Below, in pieces: positions 28,699-37,212 of a stretch of DNA of 64,000 bases. The notes under the pieces were generated by a model that made no database searches, had not been told where the DNA came from, and saw only the letters and a list, made by a program, of their open reading frames with translations. Each line of letters opens with the position of its first letter. Within the stretch, counting starts at the first letter, position 1. The translations under genes and the position numbers were made by a program. Origin of the DNA: Christensenellaceae bacterium (GTDB lineage Bacteria; Bacillota; Clostridia; Christensenellales; Christensenellaceae); the NCBI GenBank assembly GCA_022846035.1, contig AP025580.1:558001-622000 (forward strand), in the 5' to 3' direction.

Positions 28699-30246
28699 AT
28701 GAAAGAATATGTACTGGGAATCGATATGGGAACGAGCAGCGTAAAGGTTGGACTGTTCGACCTCAAAGGAGAGCCCATCGCTTTTGCGGACGAAACGTAT
28801 CCGCTGTATACGCCGAGGTCGGGCTGGGCGGAGCAAAAGGCGGAGGATTGGTGGAACGCGATCTGCGCGGCCACGCGCGCTCTCATGGAAAAGAGCGGCG
28901 CCGATCCGGCGTCGATCATCGGGATGAGCGTGGATACCACGTGCTGCACGGTGCTGATGGCGGACGAACATATGAATATCCTGCGACCGGCAATCATGTG
29001 GATGGACGTGCGCGCTTCAAGGCAGGCTAAGGCGATCACGCGGACGGGGAATCCGGCGCTCAAAATAAACGGCAACGGAACGGGCAATGTATCGGCGGAA
29101 TCCATGCCGGCAAAGGCGCTGTGGCTGAAAGAAAATGAAAGGGAGCTGTATAACAAGGCGAAATACGTATTCGAATGCGTGGACTGGCTGACGCATAAGC
29201 TGACGGGAGAGCTGACGGCGAGTATCGATACTACGGCGCCGCGCTGGTATTACGACCGCCCAGGCGGCGGCTGGCCGGTATCGTTTTATGAGGAGATCGG
29301 CCTTGGCGACCTGCTTGACAAGTTTCCTAAGGACGTGCTCGATATGGGCGTACAGGTGGGCAAACTGAAAAAGGAAGCGGCGGACGACCTGGGACTTGCG
29401 GCAGGGATACCCGTAGGCGAGGGAGGCGCGGACGCGTTTGTGGGCATGATCGGTTTAAACGTGGTTCGGCCGGGCAGCATTGCGATGATCACGGGCACGT
29501 CGCACCTGCTCCTTGGACTGACGGAAAAAGAGATGCACAGCAAGGGAATGTGGGGGTCGTATCCGGACGCGGTGATTGCGGGGCTGCAGATGATCGAGGG
29601 AGGCCAGACTTCGACGGGAGCGGTCGTCAATTGGTTTAAGACAAATTTCTGCGCCAATATTGAACAGGAGGCAAAGCGCGGGGGAAAAAGCGTCTATGAC
29701 CTTTTAAACGAGGGGGCGCAAAAGCTGCCCATCGGCGCGGACGGCCTGCTGGCGCTCGATTATTTCCAGGGCAACCGCACGCCGTACGCCGATCCCGACG
29801 TACGGGGCATGTTTTACGGGCTGTCCTTAGGGCATACGCCGTATCACCTGTACCGGGCGATCATCGAGTCGATCTGCTATGGTACGGAGGCGATCATGCA
29901 GACTTTCCGCGAGGGAGGTATGCGTCCGGAGGGAATCTATATATCCGGCGGCGCTGTGAAAAGCGCGTTTTGGACGCAGGCGCACGCGGATGTGTGCAAT
30001 TTGCCGATCCTGATCCCCAAGGTGACGGAAGCGCCGTGCCTGGGATCGGCGATCCTCGGCGCGGTGGCGTGCGGAGCGTACGGAAGTATCCAGGAGGCGG
30101 CGAAAAACATGGTCGCGGTCAAAGGGCGGGTCGAGCCGGACCAGGGCAGGCACGAGGAATACCGTTTTTACTATCAGAAATACATGGAAGCATACCAGTC
30201 GTCTAAGGATTGGATGCATGAGGTTACGACGCATGCCCTGAAATAA
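28699..30246 (+). CDS. FGGY-family carbohydrate kinase (xylulokinase-like)
   Basis: An ATP-dependent sugar or polyol kinase of 515 residues. The N-terminal phosphate-binding loop is YVLGIDMGTSSVKVGLFD. A second FGGY block holds MITGTSHLLLG near residue 265. The C-terminal adenosine loop is GIYISGGAVKSAFWTQAHAD near 410. SGWAEQKAEDWW early on is typical of xylulose and ribulose kinases. I chose the ATG at 28699, about 10 bases after CAGGGAG, over a GTG two codons earlier. It is followed by a SorC regulator and a pentose-phosphate-epimerase-like gene, suggesting a ketose or polyol pathway. The exact substrate is open. Confidence 0.88.
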   Translation: MKEYVLGIDMGTSSVKVGLFDLKGEPIAFADETYPLYTPRSGWAEQKAEDWWNAICAATRALMEKSGADPASIIGMSVDTTCCTVLMADEHMNILRPAIMWMDVRASRQAKAITRTGNPALKINGNGTGNVSAESMPAKALWLKENERELYNKAKYVFECVDWLTHKLTGELTASIDTTAPRWYYDRPGGGWPVSFYEEIGLGDLLDKFPKDVLDMGVQVGKLKKEAADDLGLAAGIPVGEGGADAFVGMIGLNVVRPGSIAMITGTSHLLLGLTEKEMHSKGMWGSYPDAVIAGLQMIEGGQTSTGAVVNWFKTNFCANIEQEAKRGGKSVYDLLNEGAQKLPIGADGLLALDYFQGNRTPYADPDVRGMFYGLSLGHTPYHLYRAIIESICYGTEAIMQTFREGGMRPEGIYISGGAVKSAFWTQAHADVCNLPILIPKVTEAPCLGSAILGAVACGAYGSIQEAAKNMVAVKGRVEPDQGRHEEYRFYYQKYMEAYQSSKDWMHEVTTHALK

Positions 30247-30355
30247 GGAGGCTGAGGCCGGACCGCCAGCCTGGATCGTCTGTGTATCCCCGCCGGCTTC
30301 TGCGCGCCTGCACTGAGAATGACAAATGTGAACAGGTGTATAATCCATATATCAA

Positions 30356-30385
30356 TTGACACTGAAAAGGGCTTTTTGATATAAT
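30356..30385 (+). promoter_or_regulatory. Sigma-A promoter of sorC-type regulator gene
   Basis: TTGACA, an 18-bp spacer and TATAAT are both perfect hexamers, about 97 bases before the start codon. The long leader contains the palindrome CGCACGTGCG at 30413-30422. Confidence 0.82.
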
Positions 30386-30412
30386 AAGAATCATATTTTA
30401 CCGCAACGCATG

Positions 30413-30422
30413 CGCACGTGCG
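30413..30422. promoter_or_regulatory. Palindrome CGCACGTGCG in regulator leader
   Basis: A perfect 10-bp GC-rich palindrome about 28 bases downstream of the -10 box. Its position fits an autoregulatory operator of the SorC-type protein, but no second copy was found at other promoters in the window. Confidence 0.35.
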
Positions 30423-30481
30423 GAAAAAGGTAAACGCGCGGACTCTTGTTTGCGGAGAAAAGCGGGGGGCAGGGAAGTAAA

Positions 30482-31498
30482 ATGGATCCGAAACTGGACA
30501 TTGGAAGCATCGACCTGGGAACAGGAAAAAAGGCGAACCAGTATGAGCAAATGATACGCATCGCCAAGATGTATTATATGGAAGATATGTCGCAGCAGAA
30601 GATCGCGGAAAAGGTAAACATGTCGCGGTCCAATATCTCGCGTATCTTAAAGTCGTGCAAGCGGCTGGGGATTGTCGAGGTACGCATACACGAAGCGTCG
30701 CTGCGTTCGTTCGAGGTCAAGAAAAAACTGATGAGCCGTTTTGGTATCGAAACGGTTATCATTACGCCGCGCGTAGCGGACAGCGAGATCAGCTCGGATA
30801 ACGTCGGGGTGGCCGCCGCGCGGTACGTGGAGGGCCTGCTGGAAGACAACATGAGCGTGGGCATCGGCTGGGGAGCCAGCGTTTATAAGATGGTCAACTC
30901 CTTTACTCCGGTGGTGCTTAATAATGTAAAGATTTTGCAGATGATGGGCGGAACGCGCATCCGCGAGGTCTATAAGGACGGCGTTAAGCTCACCACCGAT
31001 CTGGCCGAAAAAACGGGCGGCACGCCGTACATTTTAAATGCGCCGCTGCTGGTAAATACGCGCAAGGTACGTAACCTTTTGGTGGAGGAAGGCGGGATCA
31101 AGGACCAGCTCGAGATGGCCAAGCAGGCGGATATGGCGGTGATTACGCTGGGCACCAACCAGCCGGATAAAAACACGCTGGTATGGGCGAACTTTATAAC
31201 GCCCGAGCAGTCGCGGGAACTATATGACGCGGGGCTTTATTCGCATATTTTAGGCCAGCACATCGACATTCGCGGAAAGCTGGCTAAAAATGAATTCAAC
31301 GACCGCGTGGTGGGAATCAACGCCAACGACTTCAAGCAGATACCGATCCGTATCGGTATCGCGGTGGGAGAACAAAAAGTGCTGGCCATTGTTTCGGCAT
31401 TGATGGGCGGATATTTAAGCGCCCTGATCACGGATGAGCCGACGGCGTTCGAGGTGGAAGAATACGCGGCGAGGGAAGGACTCTATAAGCCGTTTTGA
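30482..31498 (+). CDS. SorC/DeoR-type sugar-binding transcriptional regulator
   Basis: A 338-residue regulator. The N-terminal HTH is YMEDMSQQKIAEKVNMSRSN followed by ISRILKSCKRLGIVEVRI (about 38-73). The rest is the sugar-phosphate-binding SorC domain, with VGIGWGASVYKMVNS near 124, ILQMMGGTR near 150, DMAVITLGT near 218 and VVGINANDF near 278. SorC proteins bind phosphorylated ketoses or polyols. I chose the ATG at 30482, after AGGGAAG; a longer frame from 30446 precedes this site. It sits between the kinase and the epimerase and is the obvious regulator of that pathway and perhaps of the ThDP complex downstream. Confidence 0.9.
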   Translation: MDPKLDIGSIDLGTGKKANQYEQMIRIAKMYYMEDMSQQKIAEKVNMSRSNISRILKSCKRLGIVEVRIHEASLRSFEVKKKLMSRFGIETVIITPRVADSEISSDNVGVAAARYVEGLLEDNMSVGIGWGASVYKMVNSFTPVVLNNVKILQMMGGTRIREVYKDGVKLTTDLAEKTGGTPYILNAPLLVNTRKVRNLLVEEGGIKDQLEMAKQADMAVITLGTNQPDKNTLVWANFITPEQSRELYDAGLYSHILGQHIDIRGKLAKNEFNDRVVGINANDFKQIPIRIGIAVGEQKVLAIVSALMGGYLSALITDEPTAFEVEEYAAREGLYKPF

Positions 31499-31520
31499 GC
31501 TTGGAAAAGGAGCGGGAAAA

Positions 31521-32183
31521 ATGCATAAGGTAGCAGCAACGATACTTACTTGTAACAATGCTTTTTTGGGGCAGGCGGTTCTGGCGGCGCAGCGAGGCGG
31601 CGCGGACCAGCTGCATGTGGATATTATCGACGGGAAATACGCATCCAATTTTTCGTTTGGACCAAAGACGATAGCGGATTTAAAGGAAATCGTGCACATC
31701 CCGATCGAGGTGCACTTCGAGCTTTATGATCCGCAATATTATATCGATATGTTCGCGCAGGCGGGAGCGGATATGATCACCGTGCAAACGGACGGCTGCG
31801 CATGCCCGATCCAGGCGGTAAAGCGAATCAAAAGCCTGGGCCTTAAGGCGGGCATGGGCTTAAAGCCGACGGAGCGCGTGGAAAGTATCGAATACATCGC
31901 GCATCATCTCGATTACCTGATCATGATGAGCGTGGAACCGGGCTTTGGCGGGCAAAAGCTGGAGGAATCCATTTACAGCAAGATTCGCCAGGCTAAGAAA
32001 ATGTTCGAGGGACAGGGCCTTAATATTCCGATCTATGTGGACGGCAGCGTCAACAGGCAGACGGCGCCGAAACTGCTGGAAAGCGGAGCGGACGTGCTCA
32101 TTATCGGGTCTTCCGTGTTTTCCAGCAACAGCGTAACGGACGAGGAGATCGAGCAGGGCATACGGTATTACCGGAGCCTTTAA
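31521..32183 (+). CDS. Ribulose-phosphate 3-epimerase-family protein
   Basis: A 220-residue (beta/alpha)8 barrel of the RPE family, which epimerises ketose phosphates at C3. Metal-ligand positions are conserved: HVDIIDG near residue 36, EVHFEL near 64, and VDGSVN near 178. The flexible loop is MMSVEPGFGGQKLEES near 136. It diverges from housekeeping RPE in several places: TILTCNNAFL where SILSADF is usual, VHFEL for VHLM, and TVQTDG for the usual TxHxE. It may therefore act on allulose-6-phosphate or another ketose phosphate. AAAGGAG precedes the ATG, 22 bases after the regulator. Confidence 0.82.
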   Translation: MHKVAATILTCNNAFLGQAVLAAQRGGADQLHVDIIDGKYASNFSFGPKTIADLKEIVHIPIEVHFELYDPQYYIDMFAQAGADMITVQTDGCACPIQAVKRIKSLGLKAGMGLKPTERVESIEYIAHHLDYLIMMSVEPGFGGQKLEESIYSKIRQAKKMFEGQGLNIPIYVDGSVNRQTAPKLLESGADVLIIGSSVFSSNSVTDEEIEQGIRYYRSL

Positions 32184-32191
32184 AAAGATGG

Positions 32192-32225
32192 TAAAGCAGC
32201 TATGGAAGCATGGCTGCTTTTTTTG
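32192..32225 (+). terminator. Terminator after epimerase gene
   Basis: AAAGCAGC...ATG pairs with CAT...GCTGCTTT and is followed by TTTTTT. It separates the kinase-regulator-epimerase unit from the second ThDP operon. Confidence 0.85.
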
Positions 32226-32246
32226 TGCCGCTAACAATACAACTTT

Positions 32247-32366
32247 TTTTACAAACCGCAAGAAATTTTACAATTACGAAGAAAATGGGATTGACAGGAA
32301 GCATAGGAAATAGTATCATAAAGGCATGAAATATAACTTTTGCAAAGAAGTTTTACAAATGTAAAA
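32247..32366. promoter_or_regulatory. Three TTTTACAA repeats around the second ThDP-operon promoter
   Basis: TTTTACAA occurs at 32247, 32266 and 32351. The last is half of an inverted repeat TTTTAC-AAAT-GTAAAA (32351-32366). The first two are 19 bases apart upstream of the -35 box; the third lies downstream of the -10 box. This arrangement suits looping or dual activation/repression by a regulator such as the SorC-type protein. Inference only. Confidence 0.4.
32291..32319 (+). promoter_or_regulatory. Sigma-A promoter of second ThDP-complex operon
   Basis: TTGACA, a 17-bp spacer and TATCAT, 94 bases before the E1 alpha start codon. Confidence 0.82.
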
Positions 32367-32412
32367 TTTGTCGCGAAAGAAAACCAAATCTATCAAATAA
32401 GCGGGTGAAGAA

Positions 32413-33369
32413 ATGGAATTAACAAAAGAACAAATGAGGAAAATCTACTATCAGATGTTCAGTTCCCGAACGTTTGAGGAACGCGTAAACGAAATGTTTA
32501 TGAAGGGCCTTATCCACGGGACGACGCACCTTGCGGTCGGTGAGGAAGCGACGGCCGCCGGCGGCATCAACGCGCTGAATCCGGACGATTACATCATGAG
32601 CTGCCACAGGGGACACGCGCACTGTATCGCAAAGGGCGCGGATGTTAAACGCATGATGTGCGAGCTGCTGGGTAAAAAAGAGGGGTTCTGCAAGGGCCTT
32701 GGCGGCAGCATGCATATCGTTGATATTTCCGTGGGCAACTTCGGTGCGAACGGCGTTATCGGGCCTGCGATCCCGATGGCGACAGGCGTAGCTCTGGCAA
32801 TCAAAAAGGACAAGAGCAGCAAGGTAATCCTCGACTACTTCGGAGACGGCACCTCCAACTCCGGTTTGTTCCATGAAGCACTCAACATGGCGGCGCTTTG
32901 GAAGCTGCCGATCATATATATGTGTGAAAACAACCTGTATGGCATGTCTACGCCGGTTGAAAACAGCGTATCCGTAAAGGACATCGCAACCAGGGCGAAA
33001 GCTTACGGCATTCCGGGCGTGATCGTTGACGGAACGGATGTTCTGGCGGTCATGGACGTGGTTAAGGAAGCGGCCGACCGCGCGCGCCGCGGCGAGGGGC
33101 CGACGCTTATCGAAGCAAAAACCTACCGTTATTTAGGACACTCCAAGAGCGACAAGCGCGCATACCGTACACGCGAGGAAGAAGCGGAGTGGAAAGCAAA
33201 AGACCCGATCGTTTCCTTTGGCAAGTACATGATGGAAAACGGCTTTACACAGCAGGACATCGACGAGCTGCGCGCTCAGGTTGAGCAGGAATGTGAAGAG
33301 GCTGTCGAATATGCGCAGGCTGCGGAAACGATCACTCTTGAAGAAGCAAAAAAACTTGTTTTTGCATAA
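32413..33369 (+). CDS. ThDP-dependent dehydrogenase E1 component, alpha subunit (second complex)
   Basis: A 318-residue paralogue of the E1 alpha at 1337. Motifs are GTTHLAVGEEATAAGG near residue 36, CHRGHAHCI near 65, and the ThDP motif GDGTSNSGLFHEALN near 143 with NN about 29 residues on (CENNLYGMST). It forms the E1 tetramer with the next gene and transfers a C2 acyl group to a lipoyl arm. In this operon that arm is carried only by the E3 subunit. The substrate is probably acetoin-like or a 2-oxoacid; the adjacent sugar kinase and epimerase raise the option of a phosphorylated deoxyketose. Confidence 0.9.
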   Translation: MELTKEQMRKIYYQMFSSRTFEERVNEMFMKGLIHGTTHLAVGEEATAAGGINALNPDDYIMSCHRGHAHCIAKGADVKRMMCELLGKKEGFCKGLGGSMHIVDISVGNFGANGVIGPAIPMATGVALAIKKDKSSKVILDYFGDGTSNSGLFHEALNMAALWKLPIIYMCENNLYGMSTPVENSVSVKDIATRAKAYGIPGVIVDGTDVLAVMDVVKEAADRARRGEGPTLIEAKTYRYLGHSKSDKRAYRTREEEAEWKAKDPIVSFGKYMMENGFTQQDIDELRAQVEQECEEAVEYAQAAETITLEEAKKLVFA

Positions 33370-33382
33370 CGGAGGTTATTAA

Positions 33383-34363
33383 ATGAGTACAATTACTTAT
33401 GTGCAGGCGGTTTCAGACGCCTTAAAAGAAGAACTGAGAAGAGACGAAAAGGTCTTTTTACTGGGAGAGGACATGGGCGTATACGGCGGATGTTTCGGCG
33501 TGACGCGCGGTTTTTTGGATGAATTCGGTCCGGACAGGATCATGGATACGCCGATTTCCGAAGGCGGTTTCACAGGGATCGCGGTAGGCGCGGCTATGGC
33601 GGGTTACCGTCCGGTTGTGGAATACATGTTCTCCGACTTTGTGACATGCGCGATGGACCTGATTTGCAACCAGGCTGCAAAGCAGCGTTTCATGCTGGGC
33701 GGACAGGTCAAGATCCCGCTTGTCATCCGTACTCCCGAGGGAAGCGGCACAGGAGCGGCCGCGCAGCATTCGCAGAGCCTGGAAGCATGGTTCTGCCATG
33801 TGCCGGGTTTAAAGGTCGTGTGCCCGGCAACGCCGTACGACGTAAAAGGTCTTTTGAAAGCGGCGATCCGCGAGGATAACCCGATCATATTTTATGAACA
33901 TAAGCTCCTTTACGGTACGAAAGGCGAGGTTCCGGAAGAAGAATACGTACTGCCCATCGGCAAAGCGGATGTGAAGCGCGAGGGCAAGGATATTACGATT
34001 ATCAGCTATTCCATGACGCTCTTAAAAGCGCTCAAGGCCGCGGAAATGCTTGAAGCAGACGGTATTGACGCGGAGGTCGTTGACCTACGTACGGTATCGC
34101 CGCTCGATGTGGAAACGATCGTTGCTTCGGCGAAAAAGACAGGACGCGTACTCGTGACGCACGAAGGCGTGCAGAAGTTCGGCGTGGGCGCGGAAGTATC
34201 CTCCATTATCAATGACAGCGAAGCATTCTTCTATCTTGACAGGCCGGTGAGACGGTTCGGCGGCGCGGACGATATTCCGATCCCGTACTCCCCGCAGCTT
34301 GAGGCTATGGTGGTTCCGCAGGCGGAAACGATTTACGAAAAAGCAAAAGAATTGCTGAAATAG
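33383..34363 (+). CDS. ThDP-dependent dehydrogenase E1 component, beta subunit (second complex)
   Basis: A 326-residue transketolase-fold beta subunit paralogous to 2318-3295. Blocks are VFLLGEDMGVYGGCFGVTRG near residue 24, [33 protein letters not shown] near 120 and VVDLRTVSPLDVET near 231. It starts 13 bases after the alpha gene with GGAGG as ribosome binding site. The second complex keeps the same gene order as the first but differs in E2 architecture. Confidence 0.9.
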   Translation: MSTITYVQAVSDALKEELRRDEKVFLLGEDMGVYGGCFGVTRGFLDEFGPDRIMDTPISEGGFTGIAVGAAMAGYRPVVEYMFSDFVTCAMDLICNQAAKQRFMLGGQVKIPLVIRTPEGSGTGAAAQHSQSLEAWFCHVPGLKVVCPATPYDVKGLLKAAIREDNPIIFYEHKLLYGTKGEVPEEEYVLPIGKADVKREGKDITIISYSMTLLKALKAAEMLEADGIDAEVVDLRTVSPLDVETIVASAKKTGRVLVTHEGVQKFGVGAEVSSIINDSEAFFYLDRPVRRFGGADDIPIPYSPQLEAMVVPQAETIYEKAKELLK

Positions 34364-34375
34364 GGGGACGCGCAA

Positions 34376-35338
34376 ATGACAAAAGTGATGTCCACACCCG
34401 CTGCGAAGCGCGTAGCGGGAGAACGAAAAATTGACCTTGCAAAGGTCAAGGGAACTGGCATCGGCGGCTACGTGCAGCTTAGCGACGTTCTTTCTTTCAA
34501 GGGCGGCAGGGCGACGTTTTTGGCCCGCGCGATGGCGGATTATTTAGGGCTTGATATTGATGCGGTACCGGCCGAGGGCGACATGGTCCGCAAGGCGGAC
34601 GTACTCGCATATAAGGCTCTGATGGGCGAGGATAAGATCATACCGCTGAACGGTATGAGAAAAACGATCGCGAGACAGATGAAAGCGAGTCTTGATACGG
34701 CGGCGCAGTACACGATCATGGGCGAAGCGGATTGTTCCAAGCTAAAGCCGCTTATGAAGCAGTACACGGCGGACTGCTTGGAGAAAACAGGCGTAAAGCC
34801 GACGTTCTCCGATCTCTTTATCAAGGCGGCGGCGATGGCGCTCAAGATGAATCCTATGCTGAATTCGTCTTTTATGGAAGACCATGTGCTTTTGAAAGGA
34901 AATATCAACATTGGCCTTGCGGTATCGCTGGGCGAGGACGGACTGATTGTACCAAACCTGAAAAACGCGCACATGATGTCTCTTTATGAAATTACGAAAA
35001 TGCGCGAAGACCTGGTGACGCGCGCAAGGGCCGGCAAGCTTACGCCCGACGAATATTCCGGAGGTACGTTCTCCATTTCTAATTACGGGCGCACGCCGGT
35101 GCAGTATTTCACGCCGATTATCAACGTACCGGAAAGCGCGATCATCGGTATCGGCAATATGACGAACAAACCGGTGGCGGTTGGCAGCGACATTGGTATC
35201 CGCCCGATGCTGGGATTGAGCTTAACGCTTGACCACAGGCACATCGACGGCACGACAGGCGAAAAATTCTTGAAAGATTTCCGCGACATTATTGAAAATC
35301 CGGATCAGTTGCTTGACGAAAGCAACCTTAGCAAGTAG
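34376..35338 (+). CDS. Dihydrolipoamide acyltransferase E2 lacking a lipoyl domain (second complex)
   Basis: A 320-residue E2 that begins directly with a peripheral subunit-binding domain (MSTPAAKRVAGERKIDLAKV) and a second, more divergent copy (ATFLARAMADYLGLDIDAV). The CAT domain starts near residue 88 (PLNGMRKTIARQMKAS) and has the active-site motif LDHRHIDGTTG near 286. No N-terminal lipoyl domain exists in this frame, and the upstream gene ends 12 bases earlier, so it is not a mis-called start. Lipoylated chemistry must be supplied in trans by the E3 gene that follows or by the first complex. This is an unusual domain layout. Confidence 0.88.
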   Translation: MTKVMSTPAAKRVAGERKIDLAKVKGTGIGGYVQLSDVLSFKGGRATFLARAMADYLGLDIDAVPAEGDMVRKADVLAYKALMGEDKIIPLNGMRKTIARQMKASLDTAAQYTIMGEADCSKLKPLMKQYTADCLEKTGVKPTFSDLFIKAAAMALKMNPMLNSSFMEDHVLLKGNINIGLAVSLGEDGLIVPNLKNAHMMSLYEITKMREDLVTRARAGKLTPDEYSGGTFSISNYGRTPVQYFTPIINVPESAIIGIGNMTNKPVAVGSDIGIRPMLGLSLTLDHRHIDGTTGEKFLKDFRDIIENPDQLLDESNLSK

Positions 35339-35352
35339 AAAGGAAGAATAAA

Positions 35353-37086
35353 ATGGGTAATTTTATTACGATGCCTAAGCTCGGGATGACGATGACTGAG
35401 GGCAAGATCATAAAATGGTTGGTAGACGAAGGCGCGACGGTAGAAAAAGGCGACTACATCTTTGAGGTAGAGACGGACAAAACTTCCTTGGAAGTAGACG
35501 TACTTTATTCCGGTAAGATTTTGAAGATTTATTACGGCGCGGGGGAAACGGCTCCGGTAAACGAACCGGTCGCGTTCATAGGCGAAGAGGGCGAGGAAAT
35601 TCCTGAAGTGGATAAATCGGCTGCGGCTGCTGCAGCAGCTCCGGCAGAAACACCGGCAGCTCCGGCGGCTGCTGCCCCGGCGGCACCGGCGAAAAAAGAA
35701 GTTATGAAAGAAAAAGCACAACGTCCGGAGGGCAATTTTGATTACGACCTGATCGTCGTGGGCGCAGGCCCCGGCGGATATGTGGCGGCCATCCGCGCGG
35801 CGCAGCTTGGCGCGAAAGTCGCGATTGTGGAAAAAGATACGGTAGGCGGTACGTGCTTAAACCGCGGATGTATTCCCACAAAGGCATATTACGCGAGCGC
35901 GAAGCACTGGAAAGATATTCAGAACGCGGAAGAGTTCGGCATTTCAGTAAGCGGCAGCTCGTTTGACTGGAAGAAGATTCTGGACCGCAAGAACAAGATT
36001 GTAAAGCAACTGACGAACGGCGTTGGCGGCCTGCTTGCCAAGAATAAAGTAGAACTCATCCAGGGCGAAGCGGTGATTGAGAAAGCGAATGAAGTAAAGG
36101 TAGGCGGTAAGACGTATACATGCGCGTTCACGCTGCTCGCGACGGGCGCGAAACCGGCTTCCGTGATTAAGACGGACGCGAGGCTCCTCAATACGGACCA
36201 GATCCTTGACATCGATAAGTTGCCGGAATCTATCGTGATTATCGGCGGCGGCGTGATCGGCTGCGAAATGGCGTGTATCTTCAACGCGTTCGGCGTGAAG
36301 ACGACGGTTGTGGAGCTGATGGATCAGATTTTGCCGATGACGGACGACGAGGTGGCGGCTACGCTGTCAGAGCACATGAAGAAGAGCGGTATCAATCTTC
36401 TGACGGGCACGACATGTGACGAAATCAAAGAAGAAAACGGCAAATATACGATCAAGCTGTCAAACGGGCAGACGATGGAATGCGAAATGATGCTCGAGGC
36501 AGTCGGCCGCAGCGCGGAAGGCAGTGGTTTTGAAAAACTGGATGTAAAACGTACGCCCAAGGGCTGCGTGGAAGTGGACGAGCTGATGCGCACGAGCGTT
36601 CCGTACATCTACGCGATCGGCGACATCAATGGGAAGTTCCAGCTCGCGCACGCGGCTTCAGAGCAGGGTATATTGGCGGTAGAGCATATGTTCGGCGGCA
36701 TTGAATCCGCAGACGAGCAGGCGATCCCATCGTGTATCTTCACCGATCTTGAGATCGCGTTCGTCGGCCTTAGCGAAAAGCAGGCGAAAGAACAGGGTAT
36801 TCCTGTAAAGACTTATAAATTCCCGTATGCGGCGAACGGCAAGGCTTTGACGCTCGGCGAAACGGAGGGATTTGTGAAAGTGATCGCAGACGAGCGCTGG
36901 GGTGAAATCCTGGGCGTGCACATCATCGGCGCGGAAGCTTCGAGCATGATCGAAGAGGCCGTGATGGCGATGCGCTGCGAAGCGACGGCGGAGGCGGCTG
37001 GAAGCACGATCCACGCGCATCCTACGCTTAGCGAGACATTGATGGAAGCGTTCCTCGGCGCGAGCCGTGGCGCGATCCACATGTAA
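35353..37086 (+). CDS. lpdA: Dihydrolipoamide dehydrogenase (E3) with N-terminal lipoyl domain (second complex)
   Basis: A 577-residue flavoprotein. The lipoyl domain covers residues 1-78 (MPKLGMTMTEGKIIKWLVDE; Lys in ETDKTSLEVDV). A long Ala/Pro linker (about 85-117) follows. The E3 core begins YDLIVVGAGPGGYVAAIRAA, with the disulfide GGTCLNRGCIPTKAYY, the second nucleotide fold IVIIGGGVIGCEMAC, AIGDINGKFQLAHAA and the C-terminal HAHPTLSE His-Glu pair. It supplies the only lipoyl domain in this operon, so the swinging arm is attached to E3 rather than E2. A bidirectional terminator follows. Confidence 0.9.
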   Translation: MGNFITMPKLGMTMTEGKIIKWLVDEGATVEKGDYIFEVETDKTSLEVDVLYSGKILKIYYGAGETAPVNEPVAFIGEEGEEIPEVDKSAAAAAAAPAETPAAPAAAAPAAPAKKEVMKEKAQRPEGNFDYDLIVVGAGPGGYVAAIRAAQLGAKVAIVEKDTVGGTCLNRGCIPTKAYYASAKHWKDIQNAEEFGISVSGSSFDWKKILDRKNKIVKQLTNGVGGLLAKNKVELIQGEAVIEKANEVKVGGKTYTCAFTLLATGAKPASVIKTDARLLNTDQILDIDKLPESIVIIGGGVIGCEMACIFNAFGVKTTVVELMDQILPMTDDEVAATLSEHMKKSGINLLTGTTCDEIKEENGKYTIKLSNGQTMECEMMLEAVGRSAEGSGFEKLDVKRTPKGCVEVDELMRTSVPYIYAIGDINGKFQLAHAASEQGILAVEHMFGGIESADEQAIPSCIFTDLEIAFVGLSEKQAKEQGIPVKTYKFPYAANGKALTLGETEGFVKVIADERWGEILGVHIIGAEASSMIEEAVMAMRCEATAEAAGSTIHAHPTLSETLMEAFLGASRGAIHM

Positions 37087-37128
37087 TTAAATTTGCTGAA
37101 TCGTTAAACTCCTTAAAAATAGACACAT

Positions 37129-37164
37129 AAAAAGAGGCAGCCGCTCAGCGGCCAGCCTCTTTTT
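37129..37164. terminator. Bidirectional terminator between second E3 and thioredoxin genes
   Basis: AAAGAGGC-GCCGC pairs with GCGGC-GCCTCTTT with small symmetric bulges, and there are T-runs on both strands. Confidence 0.9.
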
Positions 37165-37212
37165 ATGATTGGGGGTATATGCAAACGCGAAATTAATCGC
37201 GCTTGGAGCACT

